Counted from the first letter of the stretch, positions 1 to 12,159 are shown. The stretch is DNA of 64,000 nucleotides from Lasiodiplodia sp. COLG20 (GCA_009801085.1 VNWV01000005.1:1674001-1738000), one strand, 5' to 3'. Program-made: numbers and translations. The notes: a model not told the origin generated them from the letters alone.

Positions 1-1023
1 TACACACGCTTGCGGATAGCAAACTTCGCGGGGGACAGCGCCTTCGTATATGCGAATTGTTTCTATCCTTGGATCCGTGAGCTTCAATTGACCTTCGTCA
101 GCCACCCAGCACAATTTTCGAATTCCTGTCGTCATGCACTAGTTCCGAGCTCGCTGCAATCCTTGCATAGGTCCCGTCCCCACGACCGCGGCTGCGGGAG
201 CCCAGCCGGTGATTTACCGTTGCATGCGCCTTAAGTCTCAAAACGGAAAGTGCGCACGTACGGTGTTTATATACCATGCATCACAGTTCTTTCCAAACCA
301 CGCCTTGATCCAACTCCTTTCGAATTTTCTTGATCCCCACTACGTGTGGACTCCTCTTCAGCCCGGCCGCTCGTTTGCGAGCCCTGCTGCTTTACAGTTT
401 TCATCAACGAATTCTACATACAGACTGTCCATTCCTCCAAACAGTATTGATACAATGACAACGAGAGACAAGGAAACCGATTCAAGCAATCATTTTGAAT
501 TTCCAGTAATCTCGCGTGGGGTATTAAGAAGTACCACTGCGCTACCGCCACCCACCCGCCCTCGTACGTCGGGGCTCTTTGAACAGAAGGGAATGTCTCT
601 TCAATACAGGAAGGAACAGCGAATTGTCAGAAGTGCTTGCGCCTCGTTCCAACTACATCCGCCAAAATATGGACGGACATCATGATCCAGAAGTCGAGAG
701 TAAAAAAAAGAAAAAAAGCGAAAACAAAGGTAGGATGTGCCTTTGGAACGGCACACGAAGCTCGAGAATATTCGCAGAAAACCGCCCGACAAAGACCGTA
801 ACACCGCCCCGATAACCCAAAAAGAACGCCGGTGATTTCGCCATTTTTCCATTTCGCCGCCGAATTTCTGCGCCCACCGGCGAGAAATGATCTTGAATCA
901 AAGAGATAGGCAGCTTACCTCATTCTAATTCCCCAATAAAACTCATATTTTCCGCTGCTCAGGTCTGACACTTCTTTCCGTATTCTTGCAAGTTTTTTTC
1001 CTCCCGAACATCCGGGCCCCTTT
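1..1023. other. Intergenic, no gene seen
   Basis: Only short overlapping open frames without recognisable domains, in both directions. The last part should contain the 3' end of the JHD1 transcript, which runs leftwards into it. Confidence 0.5.
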
Positions 1024-4000
1024 TTACCTACTTCCCCTTCTCCGTAGGCCCCTCTCCTCGCTCATGATCTCCTTGATAAGCCGCAGGCTGGCCTCATCTT
1101 CCTCCGGTAGACCCGCTTGTGATACACTCATCGCTCTTTGTTTCGAAGACTCCACATCCTCGCTCTTGACACTTCTCTTCCCACCACTTCCCATTGCATT
1201 CATCTCGACACTCGCGTTCGACGCTCGCCGCCGCTGGGTCGGTGTAACGGCGGAGTCTTGCTTGGCCCCTACGATAGAACCTGGCGTGCGGCTCTTCGGA
1301 CGACCTTTACTAGCTGAAGGAGGTTGTGAATTCCTGCCGCCGCCGCTACTGCTGACCGTAGAGTAGCGGTCGACCGGTCGAGAAGCACGAGAAGAATGAC
1401 GACGCTCGGACGGCGATACGGGAACAGGCTGGACTTCATGCTTCTGGCGAGTATGCTCTGGAGACGCAGAGTTGGCCAGGTCTGTGAGAGGAGATGAAGG
1501 TTCCACGCCGTTCGCTTGTCCAGGATTCGGCGGAGGCGGTGATTGCCTGATCGTGGAGTGCTGATGTTCTGCCGACACCGCGTGCTCCGGGAAGCTTTCT
1601 GTGGTTGGGAGGGCAATGTCACTTGCAGGCGTGGGCTCGACGGTAGCTTGCTTCGGCGAAGGCTCGACGTGGTCGATACCGTTGGTCATGACCTGGTCGA
1701 CCGGTTCCTCGATGATCTCAATGTTTGTCGGATAGCTTTCTGGGACAATATCGGCCACAGGTTGCACTGGGGGTGCGTCGGACATGTGAACATCGTCCAT
1801 CGCTCCTTGCGCTTGCGGCTCTGTGCCCTGCTGATGTTGCCCGTTCGGCATGACATCATGGTCGAACAGAGAAACACCACTCGGCAGACTGATGCTCGGT
1901 CGAGATTCTTTCTTGGGCTTTTTGATAGTGTCGGCCTCGTCTCCAGCCCCGCTGACGCGCCGCTTCTTAGAGCTCTGGGTCCCTCGAGGGATGGGAGCCT
2001 CTTGTGCCTTTATCGGATCGATGTTGCCATGTTCATCGTGGATGCAGCGGCGCTGAATAGGATATTAGCTATACCGTATAGCAGAACGCCAGATGTCTTA
2101 CTTACTTTGCTCTTGCGACAATCCAGGCAAGCCTTACTCCGTCCACGTTTGCCGTCCGGAGTCTCTTGTTGGGCTTGCCCGTCGAAAGTGGTTGCAAGGG
2201 CTGCTGTGAGCTGAGGATCCACTCTCGGGGAGCCGTTCATATTCATGCCGTTGGCGGAGCTGGGGATGACAACTGCAACCATCTGGGCGCTCTGGCGCCT
2301 CTCCCCGAGCTTGCTGGGCGTAGTAGCGTTCGGAGCCGAGACTTCATCCTTGTGCTTACATCTGATCCTGCGCCTCCGGCACGCATCGCATGCTATACGC
2401 TTAGGTCCGAGAACAGAAGTCTTGGGGGTGCTGGTGTGCTTGACAGGCTGGCTGGAAGGGCTCCCAGCAACAGTGTTCTCGTTTTCGGCATCCTGCGCCT
2501 TCTTTTGCTGTCGTGCAGAGACCCGCTCCGGAAGACGGAAAGCATCGATGAAAGCCTTGCGTTCCATTCTTTTCAACGCGGCCGCGCTGAGCTTCTTCTC
2601 TCCACCTGAATCTCCAACCTCCGGGAGGATGGCGTCCGGATGGGCCCACTGAGGAATATCTTCGTTTCCACGTTTCCAGGCGACCCACATGGCGAAAGTC
2701 TTGATGATCTCCAGAGGATCTCCAGCCATTTTGGGGATAGACTTGGTGACTGCATTTCGCACCTCGGCAGTGATTCCTTCGACGCGGCCTTGGGAAATCA
2801 TGACCGTTCGGAAAATGTAGCTGACGAGGTCAGGCAGCCCGTCAAGTTCGCTGCGTGAATAGTATCGCGCATTGTAGTTCTCCGGGCCCAAGTCGGAATT
2901 GTGTCCAAATTTGTTGGGTTCCATCCAGATCGGAGTTTCGCGGGAAAACTGTTTGCCTTCGTAGAAGAGTTGCATGACAGACTGTGGCAGAGGATCGCGG
3001 TGAAGGTACTGGAGGACCGTGTACCAGTGTACCTTTTGGAAGTGAGGGTAGCGGAACTTCCTAGCCACCTTGGTGTTCTTCTCGATTTCGGCGACGCGGA
3101 TCTGCATGCCATAGTTGAGCCGCGTGAGGAAGTTGCCACCGATGACCAGGCTGTTCTCCGGAGTCCATACAGCGTGGATCCAACCGGACGGGATGAGCAT
3201 CGTATCTCCCTCGGACAGATCTACTCGGTAGCACTCCTTCGTTTCGTCTGCGAGGAAAGTCCAGTTCTGCGCCTGAGACAAACACCAATCCTCGTACTTC
3301 TTGAGGTGCTGCTTCTTGGGCGGGATGAAGAAGAAGGTTTTCTTGCCCTTGATGATGTGATAGTACACTGAAGACCCTCCGAAGTCGATATGGAAGTCTG
3401 TGTAGCAATCTGCGACGGACATGAGGCAGTAGAACTGCACCTTAGGGAACACGCCACGAGCCGTCTCCTCTTCCGGCCACACTGCATCCTGGAGATCCAG
3501 TTCGCGAACGACCTTCGGCCGTCTGATCAGGCGACCGAGTTTGCTGTGTGAGATTTCGAGGCTGATGACGTTGCGGACAGGCTTCTCGCCCTCTTCTTCG
3601 TAATAGTCCGCCCACTTACTCATGTTCCATCTCTTGTCTTCACCTTCTTGGGATTTGACATCTATAACTTCGACTTTTTCCTCGGGACCGTAAAGCTCGG
3701 CGACCCGGCGGACGGTCAATCCTTGAGGTATGACCATGTCAAGGCTGTCTTGGCCCTCGTTGGCGACTGTCTCATACTCGACATCTTCGTAGAAATCTTC
3801 AGATGGCCCTGCTTGTTGCTGAGAATTAGTTGAGACGTGGGCCGTCGTTGCTGGAGCTCCAGGAAAAGACGGTCGAGTATTCCAACATGCAGGAATCACG
3901 ATAGGTTCTTTAAAGCCGCCGCTCTTTTCGAAGTTCTCCGCCGTGACGAGCTCCGGGCGCATCCGTGGGAAAGTCTCCGGCTGGAAGTTAAACGCACCAT

Positions 4001-5825
4001 CCTTGATCAATTGGATGTAGTGATGTTCGTACTCGTCTTCGGATGTGCGGAAAACACCCTCGTTAAGGCCGGCATAGTCTACACGAACGCCTGCTTGAGC
4101 GCGTTTCGACTTCCGAACAAACGTCGTAGGACCGTACTTTGGCCTACAAGTGCGGCAGAAATACTTGTCCACGCTGCTCACCTCCTTGGCATTCTTGAAC
4201 CCCGCGCAAGCAAAATGGTACCAATTCTGGCATCCATTACAACCAATCCACTGGTCCTTCTGTCCGGTAGATGGTCCTCGAGAGAAATGGCAGCCGGCGC
4301 ATATCGTAACTTCTTCCTCGGGTGCAGCTGGTTGCAGTTTGCCGGAATGCAGCGCCGGTCTGATCGTCATGGACGTCTCTGCTGGCACGGAAGACGCTCT
4401 TCCCAAACCGACCTTGCTCTCCTCTGCACTTGGCGGACTGTACATACCGAAAGAGCTGCGTCGCCTAGCGGTTTCGACATCTGAACGTGCTTGTGAAATG
4501 TCGTATGTGGCAGCACGCGGATGAGCAATTGTGGGCTTGTTCTCCGGGACGGGGGGCTCCGCGGGTTCACCAGGTAGACTCTGAGGTGATTGCAGCTGAT
4601 CTGAGCCACCCTCCCTGACGGGAACCAGCATGCCGTCGTTCGCGCTGGCAGCGGCCTTGCTTTTCTTTCCAGCCGTACTCTTCCGAGGGCCTCTCGGCTT
4701 GCCTTTCGGCCATCCCTGGTTACCTTTTCCTTTTTTGTGTTCGACAGGGTCGTCGCGGATAGCGTGAGCGGTTGACGGGTCGTACGTTTCATCAGGCGGT
4801 GTGTGCGTCTGCACTGCGGATGAACTTGACGGGCCAAACTTGGCCTCGCTCATTTCTGACCCGTTGAGCAGCGGTTCAGGTCTGGGTGCAGAGAATGAAT
4901 TTGCATGAGGACGGGGCCGGTACTGGTTCTCGGAGAACCCTTGATACTGCGTCTCTCCTGGACGATAAGCTTGCGTGGGCATCTCGTACCAAGCGGACAA
5001 CCCAGTTTGGCTGTAATGAGCCTGAGGAGCCGCTATAGACCTCCGAGCGCCGCGGCCGTTGTCTATGCTGCCATTTCTCAGGCCCAGGAGGACCTGTGCG
5101 ATGTCCATTTCATCGTTGTTGGTCGGAAACGAAGGGTAAGCCGCTTGCTCCGGGAATAGCGAACGCCCCTGCTCGACGTTGTAGGGCGGCTCAACAGCAG
5201 GAGCCTGGGTGTAACTAGTGAATGGCCTGGCTGTGGTTTGGTTGTACTGCTCGGACGGCGCGACCTCTGAGCGCGCGCGTTTGGACGGGCGCTCATCGCA
5301 TCCATAGCCGTGGTCGTAACCATAGGTATAGCCCTGATTGTAGCGGTAGTTGTGACCATCCGAAGCGGCGTGCGAGTGCCGTGAGCTCGAACCAGTGGGG
5401 CGGGCAGACGTCCGTGGAGAGGGCTGGGAGTGAGGAAAGGCGGCGGGAGTAGCGAGCAGTGGACTCGGCGCCATGGAGGAGGCAATGTCGGCCAGCGCGT
5501 CTATGGGAGAGCCGTGTGAGGATGAGCGGCTGCCATGGCCGTTCGTCTGGCGCGACGACTGCGCCGCCCTTTCAGCTTTTACACTGACGCTGGGCACCTT
5601 CTCAGAGCTCGCGCGCTTGCCTGTGTGGGCATTGCTGACCGACCAGCCGTAGTTCTGGAGGGCCTCGACAAGGCCGCTGGCACTGCTGTTCGGGAACAAT
5701 GGACCATCTTTGTATGCGGTGGGGCAGGTAGGCGTAAGAGGTTCGACGAAACGGAGGATCGGAGAGGGCGTGCGCGGCGGTAGCGGGGCATCGGAGACGG
5801 GCTGCTTGAAGCTGGAGAGCTTCAT
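1024..5825 (-). CDS. JHD1: JmjC histone demethylase JHD1 (KDM2-like) with PHD finger
   Basis: Exons complement(1024..2052, 2106..5825), 1582 aa. The family removes methyl groups from histone H3 lysine 36 in the nucleus, using Fe(II) and 2-oxoglutarate. In order: a low-complexity Ser/Pro/Gln-rich N-terminus with a basic patch, a PHD finger starting near Cys509 (CAGC ... CNGC ... CRTC), then a JmjC domain with the iron ligands HID at His812/Asp814 and His884 in GWIHAVW, and the GKKTFFFIPP strand. Two Cys clusters follow, near residues 1145 and 1230-1250. The second (CLDCRKSK then RRC) is completed only when a 53 nt GTAAGT...CAG intron is removed, which also restores the frame to the stop at 1024. 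I chose the ATG at 5825 (MKLSSF); an upstream in-frame ATG at 6113 adds 96 Pro/Arg-rich residues and looks like translated leader. Confidence 0.92.
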
Positions 5826-7127
5826 TGTGGTGTGGACAGCAGCACGGAGGTGAGAGGGAGAGGGTGAGCGGGTGCGAAAGGACCTCGGAGGTCCGCAAAG
5901 AGAAGACCGCCGGCTAGGGCGCGCCGAGGGCTGCAGTCGGTCGGTGAAGGTGCTGGGAGGGCATTCCCGGTGTGGTGAGGGAAGCGGTGCGCCCGGCTTG
6001 CAGCGATGCGCGGGGGTCGGCGGTGGTGGGAACGTTGGTGGGCGAGGGGAGGTCGGCGGAAGTGGTGGTGTAAGAGAGGCAGCGCGGCTTGCGGAGGATT
6101 GATGGCACCGCACCGCAGGACGAGCAAAGGCGCATCAACAAGCGCACCAGAAACCCAGGCTCTGCGCCCGCCCGCGGCCGCTGCTCGCAGCGCCGACAAG
6201 ACTTCACAAGCTCCAAAATCACGTCACACACGCACGCTGCGGGACTTTGCAGGCCTATGTTCTGCCTCCTGCTCGCGCCGTTGTTTGGTCGCAGCTCAGC
6301 ACGCCGCGGCGGCCGCTGTCGCACACGCCTCCGGCGCCTACGACATCAGTTGTGCTAGCAGAACAGCTCCTATCTACTAGCTAGCTCCCCAAGGCCTGAT
6401 TTCTCAGCATTGCCCGGCCTCAGCATCCATTGTCCAATCAATCCAGCCAGAGCCGCCGCCGTGCCTCCGTTGTTGCGCCTCCCGTTCCAAGCCGTGCCAG
6501 CCGCGAGTGATGGTCCTAGGAGCGCAGCGCGGGGCGCGACTGGCTTGCGGCGGGGCTGCGGTCGTGCTGGAACCTCTGCGATGCTTTGAGACGAGTGTAG
6601 GAGCGCGCAAGCAGGCGACCGACGGCGGAGCGGTTTGGCGATTGCAGCGCTCGCGCGAACCTCAAAGAGTGAGGCGACCAAGGGCGCGTGCCCTGCTGTA
6701 TGTACGTACGTGATGCTCTTAACGCCCCCAACGCGTATCGTGGGTTTTGAATACACCCCCTTGCGATTCCCGATCCGCATCGCGCTCATCGGACGCGAAC
6801 CGCAACCGGTTTTTTGGAGGTTCAAGATGCGTCTATTCGCGACGGCTCTTGCCCTTTTAGCTGGTCTACGTGCGATCGCGTCGCACAATCGCAGAAGTAG
6901 GCCTGATAGAGTCGAGGCGGGCGCTCGTGACTGCAGCAACGCGCACGGGGGCGTGGTTACCGCGTGGATGAAAAATTACGTAATCACTTGGCCGCGCTTG
7001 GCGTTTGCCGGGCATCGACATGCGCCTCCCCGCTAGGCTATTCTCCTCCATTCACCACCTCACTCTTCGGAGTCCCACAGTCTCCCACGCATAAACCGCA
7101 ACTTAATCTACACCTGCTAGCCAAGCT
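5826..7127. other. Divergent promoter region between JHD1 and SF3B6
   Basis: About 1.3 kb between two divergent start codons. It holds the JHD1 leader, where the frame stays open to 6113, and the p14 promoter. GC-rich with several short open frames and no domain. No separate gene is supported. Confidence 0.5.
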
Positions 7128-7753
7128 ATGAGTCGGCCCGGAAAGCTTGCCCCAGAAGTCAACCGGTAAGCCGCCTCGCTGCACGGCGTGACGCATTCGG
7201 CGCGCCACGAAGCTGTACATGACTTGCCTGCTAACGCGATATCTGCACAGAGCTCTCTTCGTAAAGAACCTGAGGTACGTCTCGCCTCGTCGCCTCATCG
7301 ACCCGACGCCATCGCCGTGCTGACTGCGCTCCCAGCTACAACGTATCCCCGGAAGAGCTCTTCGACCTGTTCGGCAAGTTCGGCCCTGTTCGGTATGCAG
7401 TCTCTCCCGATCGACGTCACAAGAGTCGCCCGCGCTCCACAACTTCACCGATACTGACATCTACGTCGCAGCCAAATCCGCCAGGGCATTGCGAACAACA
7501 CCAAGGGCACCGCATTCGTCGTCTATGAGGACGTGATGGACGCCAAGCAAGCCTGCGACAAGCTCAACGGCTTCAACTTCCAGAACCGCTACCTCGTCGG
7601 TATGTACACCACCGTGTCGCGATTCGCGAGCGCCGCCTAACGCTCGTGACAGTACTATACCACCAGCCCGAGAAGATGTCCAGGTCGAAAGATGACAGCA
7701 GCAACCGTGCGTCCGATCTAGAACCCGGCAAGACGAGGAACGGCGTCGAATAG
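7128..7753 (+). CDS. SF3B6: Splicing factor SF3b 14 kDa subunit (p14), RRM protein
   Basis: Exons join(7128..7165, 7251..7274, 7336..7392, 7472..7599, 7653..7753), 115 aa. p14 is the SF3b subunit of the U2 snRNP that contacts the branch-site adenosine and binds SF3B1. The protein opens [17 protein letters not shown], then [37 protein letters not shown] and [14 protein letters not shown], the order expected of a p14 RRM (RNP2 then RNP1). Four introns are needed; exon 2 is only 24 nt. Every donor is GTAAG/GTACG/GTATG and all phases agree. Human p14 is 125 aa, so the length fits. The last 20 or so residues do not resemble the usual Glu/Lys-rich tail (see findings). Confidence 0.9.
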
Positions 7754-9007
7754 CATGAGGCGAGATCCGCGGGAGAAAACTCCTATGGGAGCCAGGCACC
7801 CCAGGCACTGGCTGCCATGGAGCCCGTGGGTCTCACGACGACGAAGAAAACCCGGACGACGACTGTACGCTTCAGCATGGATACCAAGCCGGCGGCGTCG
7901 ACTGCCAGCAGCATCACTTCGACTTCTTCTTCATCTTCTTCCACTTCGACTAGCAAGCGGACTTCTGGGGCTTCAACTTTGAGCGGCAACATGCACCAGC
8001 AGCGGCCGAAACTTTCCAAGCGGGGTCCAGGCTGGGATTCTGCTCATAAGCTTATTACACGATTCACCTGGTCGGCGTTGAGGGGTTCTCAGGCTCAGGC
8101 GGTTCGCGGATGAACAAGCTCTTCCAGCAGCTTTGATATGGGCATTTCCGAACTTGCTTATATGGGTATTCCCCAGTTCTTTGCAGATTAAGAGCGCTGC
8201 TTAGGGTATGCAGCTTTTCCTTCACAGATTGAGTAGGGCAGACAAATCAAGGACTGCCCGACGGTGGCATTGCAAAGTTAAACAATCACGTGCACATGGA
8301 AGCATCTCTGGGACCTTCTACTCATGAGCTACAGGAAAGAGGTTTGCACAAATTCTGAGACAGGGTCCTTGCACACAGAGCGGGAGGACCCGTGCAGAAG
8401 TGGTTGTCTTGGCTCTTAAGACATGTTTACCCGAATAGGAAATTTGACGACACATCATCTGGCTCGTGTGATATTTTGCGAGCTGAGCCTTGGGCGATCC
8501 TTTCTACCGAGATTCGCTGTACCCGTACTGAATTTGAACATCAAATATCAGTCTACAAGCATCTGATTAGGGCCGGCGCAAAAATTGGGCTCCAAGCGTC
8601 CAGCGCTATACTCTAACCTAATCCTGACAACCATCCGCAATTGTTCAACAGCCCAAGGTCAACACTCACGTTCGAAATTATCTACAAATGGCAGTCGACC
8701 TAACAAATATACATTTAGGACTGACAAGTCCGACACATACGACGTCTTCATTTCATTCAAGCCAGTCAAGATAGGATTGATCATGGGGATCAGTAGAGAG
8801 CCCCACTGCATATGTAGGAGTGGGGATGGATGACGGGATATGACTTGGCCGGACTAATGATGAGTGCAGTCGTTCTTGTCTACGAGGCTATGGTCAACTC
8901 GATGAATTTCCTCTACTCTGAAGATGATCCAACGGCAACACTGGACTCGGTCAAACACCGACCACAACAGGTTCCGTTCTCAGCAGCGACTAAAGTAGAG
9001 GCCACCA
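7754..9007. other. Intergenic, no gene supported
   Basis: Contains the 3' side of the p14 gene and of the reductase gene, which converge here. A Ser/Thr-rich frame (7817..8113, +) and two frames at 8392..8833 have no recognisable domain and poor start context. I do not call them genes. Confidence 0.45.
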
Positions 9008-10225
9008 TCACTCATAGCCCGCCTCCCTCATAGCTTCAAATGCCTGCTCTATGGCAACGTCGACATGCAGTACCTCGTATCCATACTCTCTGAGTCTCTC
9101 CACAAGCTTGGCTGAGTCGAGCCTGCAGTTCGAGCGCGGGCCCAGGACCATCCTCTGGTCTTCAAGCGTGAAGTTTTCCCATGTCAGAGACGGGCGCACG
9201 ATTCTCCTGAAATGCTCCAGGATGGTGTTTTTCGAGAGGATGCCTGGATTGGTCTGTGGCGTATTTGGTCAGTATTGTCCCTGTTGCATGCTGTGCCCGT
9301 CTACGGTGTGAAACTCACGAAGTTGTATATGCCAGTGTCGCCGTGCTTTGCCAGCAGCAGGGCACCGGGGAGGAGGTTTGTCAGCACCGACCCGGACTAT
9401 GAGCGAGCGCGTTAGAAGAAGCACCTTCCGATGCCATTCAGCCCGGACAGACTCACGTTCGGCACATCGACAAGGCGATGGTATCCAAGGATATTTGTCA
9501 GATGGTTCTTGGGATCCAGGTCGGCCGCAATCGGAAAGCGAATGCGCAGGATCAGAACGTTCGGGAACGCTCGCAGCGCCTTGTTCCACAATCAGCATCT
9601 CGCGCATCAACAGCTGCAGCGTTCATATCACCTTACCATCTCAGACACGACTTTTGAATAGCCGTAGAAGCAACCATTCTCCAGCGTCGAGCCGAAGTTT
9701 GGCGGATCGGTCTCAAGGTAGCCCTCGCCGTCGATGGGGGGGTGCTCGTCGTCGAAACGGTAGATGCAGCCGGATCCGAAGTACGTCACGTGTATACCGC
9801 GCTCGAGGCAGCAGTTAGCCACTGTGACGGCTCCCACGACATTCGACAGGATCGTCTCGGGCTGGTGCGTCTCGCACCAGTCGGCGTTGGGGGAGCCGCG
9901 GGCGCCGGCGGCGTTGATGACGTGGGTGGGTTTGACTTCGTCGAGGGCTCTGCCAGGGCGTGCGTCGAATCTGTCAATGGTATGTCTCGAGCTGGAAAGA
10001 GGTCGGTTGGATGTTTGCGAACCTTTCGATGTCTTCGCGGCGCTCGATTCTGATGGTGTCCGAGACTGTGAAATCTTCTCCCTGCTGCTCGAGTAGGGTC
10101 TTGAGCAGGCCGGCAATCCATCCCTTGCCTGTGATGCTTGTCAACGCTGATGCAATTCCTCGCAGCACAAGTATCAGCTTACCAAAGATCAGGAATTTGG
10201 TGTTCCTTCCAGAAGTGGTGGCCAT
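9008..10225 (-). CDS. bcer: UDP-4-keto-6-deoxyglucose 3,5-epimerase/4-reductase (UDP-rhamnose synthesis)
   Basis: Exons complement(9008..9253, 9319..9396, 9457..9579, 9637..9970, 10023..10128, 10183..10225), 309 aa. It should convert UDP-4-keto-6-deoxyglucose to UDP-rhamnose with NAD(P)H, like Botrytis BcER and the reductase half of plant rhamnose synthases. Seen: a Rossmann N-terminus (FLIFGKGWIAG), KPTHVINAAG, PNADWCE, FGSGCIYRFD, a YxxxK in FYGYSK, then PNVLILRIRFPI, HLTNILGY and a C-terminal helical part. All six exons join in phase. Introns are 52-66 nt with GTAAG/GTGAG donors, except intron 2, whose donor is GTTCGC and therefore less certain. The partner 4,6-dehydratase starts 0.7 kb away on the other strand. 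Confidence 0.85.
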
Positions 10226-10480
10226 TGTGGGTATATGGCGTGAAGACTTTCTTGTGAAGATGTGAAAACTCTCTCGTTGTATGTTTTGAGATTCGCTAGC
10301 AAAGGGAGGGATATGATAGATTATATCTTCCAGGAACCACTTGGCTCCCAAGTCCCAAACAGTGCCAACAGCCACTGCGGATCACTGACACTTGACTCCG
10401 GAGTCGGGAGAAAACGGAGTCATCACTTCGTTTCTGGATGCCAACTATGGGCCCAGGTTGTTCAAACGGAGGCACCGGAT

Positions 10481-10580
10481 GCTGACTCTGGGACCAGAGT
10501 GAACGCCGTGGACTGATTCTGACTGTGATGAAGAGTGGAAGACGTCAACACGACTGCTGACTGTGGGACAAGAGTGAACG
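10481..10580. repeat. 25 bp direct repeat in the shared promoter
   Basis: Two copies, 10481..10505 and 10556..10580, 23 of 25 bases identical, spaced 75 bp start to start. The first contains a perfect 7-2-7 inverted repeat (ACTCTGG GA CCAGAGT) that is imperfect in the second. Confidence 0.7.
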
Positions 10581-10852
10581 GAGGCGACTCTTTCACTTCA
10601 CTGATAAGTGTCTGACTCTGGGTCAGACATACTTGAGGTTCTTCCTCTGAGTGGGGCAATGCTGACGCTGCTGGCAGTATCAACGGACTTAACAGCTTCC
10701 CCTCACTTCGTTGCCAATCTTCGGAGACCGGTTGACACTGACTCGGGTCGCAGAGTAGACAGCTTGAGATGGAAGCATCATTCACTTTGCGCGTGCTTCA
10801 CATGGAGTTGGCTTCGTATAACTCCTGCTTGACATCAGATGATGTTTTAGCA

Positions 10853-10860
10853 GTATATAA
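10853..10860 (+). promoter_or_regulatory. TATA box of the dehydratase gene
   Basis: GTATATAA lies about 70 bp before the start codon at 10929, a plausible distance in a filamentous fungus with a short leader. Confidence 0.5.
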
Positions 10861-10928
10861 GGTGATCGGGCTGCCGTGATGGGCACGTACTCATTCACCA
10901 TCATTTTTCTTCCCAGCGCCCTACAATA

Positions 10929-12159
10929 ATGGCACCTCATTCTTCCTTTGACGGAAAGGAAACTTCCGTGCGAGAGGCAGAAATGTCTCGCTCAAATCCC
11001 CTCATAGGAACTACTCGGTTCGAGCCGTTTGTCGGCGTTGAGACTATCCTCATCTCAGGCAGTGCAGGTTTCATGTCAGTCTCCTCCATGTTGCACTAGA
11101 CAGTATTACTAAATCTTATACAGTGGAAGTTGGGTAGCTCGCCACATGACAATCGCATACCAAGGCAGTTATACCATCGTCTGCCTGGACAAAATGGACA
11201 CTGTGGCGTCGGAGAGTAACATTGCCGTACTTCTGACCCTACCCAACTTCCACTTCGTCCGTGGCGACATCACCAACAAGCACGTCGTCGAGCAGGTGCT
11301 GAAAGAATACAACGTCGATGCCATCATGCATTTCGCAGCCAGCAGCCACGTGCAGAATTCATTCACTGACGCTTTCGCATTCACGCACAACAACATCACT
11401 GGCACGCAGGTTCTGCTCGAAGCGGCCAAGGCGCATGGCAAAATCAAGCGTTTCCTTCATGTGTCCACGGACGAGGTGTACGGCGAGTCCCACGGCGCCT
11501 CCGCCGACGAGACGCACCGGCTCGCGTCCACCAACCCGTACTCGGCCAGCAAGGCCGCAGCCGAGATGTACGTCAACGCGTCCCACAAGAGCTTCGGCAT
11601 CCCCGTCGTTATCGTCCGGAGCAACAACGTTTACGGGCCCTGCCAGTATCCCGAGAGTCAGTCGTCTTTTCTATTCCCCTACCCCCTTGAACCCTTATCC
11701 TAACCAAGCTCGCTAACAAAACCCTCGCCGCACGCAACAGAGATCATTCCGACCTTCATCAGACTCGCCATGGATGGACAGAAGCTCACGATCCAGGGAA
11801 CGGGCGCGAACACGCGGCGCTACCTGTACGCAGCCGACGCGGCGGATGCCTTCGACACCATCTTCCACCGCGGCGTCGTTGGCGACGTGTACAACGTGGA
11901 CTCGGCCGACGAGGTCGCCAACGTCGACGTCGCCAAGCGCATCCTCAGACACTTTGGTCTGTTTAGCGGTGACGCCGGCGATGAGTCGTGGGCGACGCAC
12001 GTCGAGTACGTACCCGACCGTCCTTTCAATGACGGAGAGTATCGCGTCGATGGTCAGAAGCTGGCGGCGCTGGGTTGGAGGCAGACGGTTGGATTTGAGG
12101 AGGGGCTGTGCGCCACGGTGGAGTGGTATCGTGAGAATCTGCGGAGGTGGTGGGTGTGA
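10929..12159 (+). CDS. bcdh: UDP-glucose 4,6-dehydratase (first step to UDP-rhamnose)
   Basis: Exons join(10929..11074, 11124..11656, 11741..12159), 365 aa. An extended short-chain dehydrogenase of the RmlB/RHM N-domain type; it should oxidise UDP-glucose at C4 and eliminate water to give UDP-4-keto-6-deoxyglucose. Seen: GSAGFIG (Gly44, Gly47, Gly50) for NAD; DITN; the catalytic Thr-Asp-Glu (164-166) in HVSTDEVYGE; YSASK (Tyr188, Lys192); and RSNNVYGP, typical of NDP-sugar 4,6-dehydratases. Both introns start GTCAGT, and removing the first restores the Rossmann motif. A bacterial dTDP-glucose enzyme would look similar. The divergent epimerase/reductase partner is what points to UDP-rhamnose. 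Confidence 0.9.

Larger units (their letters stand above)
10226..10928. promoter_or_regulatory. Shared divergent promoter of the UDP-rhamnose pair
   Basis: 703 bp between the two start codons. It contains a 25 bp direct repeat with two mismatches (10481..10505 and 10556..10580), several further TGACTCTGGG-like words, and dyads at 10394..10405, 10485..10500 and 10610..10628. A TATA box on the dehydratase side is listed separately. Which protein binds these is unknown. Confidence 0.55.
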
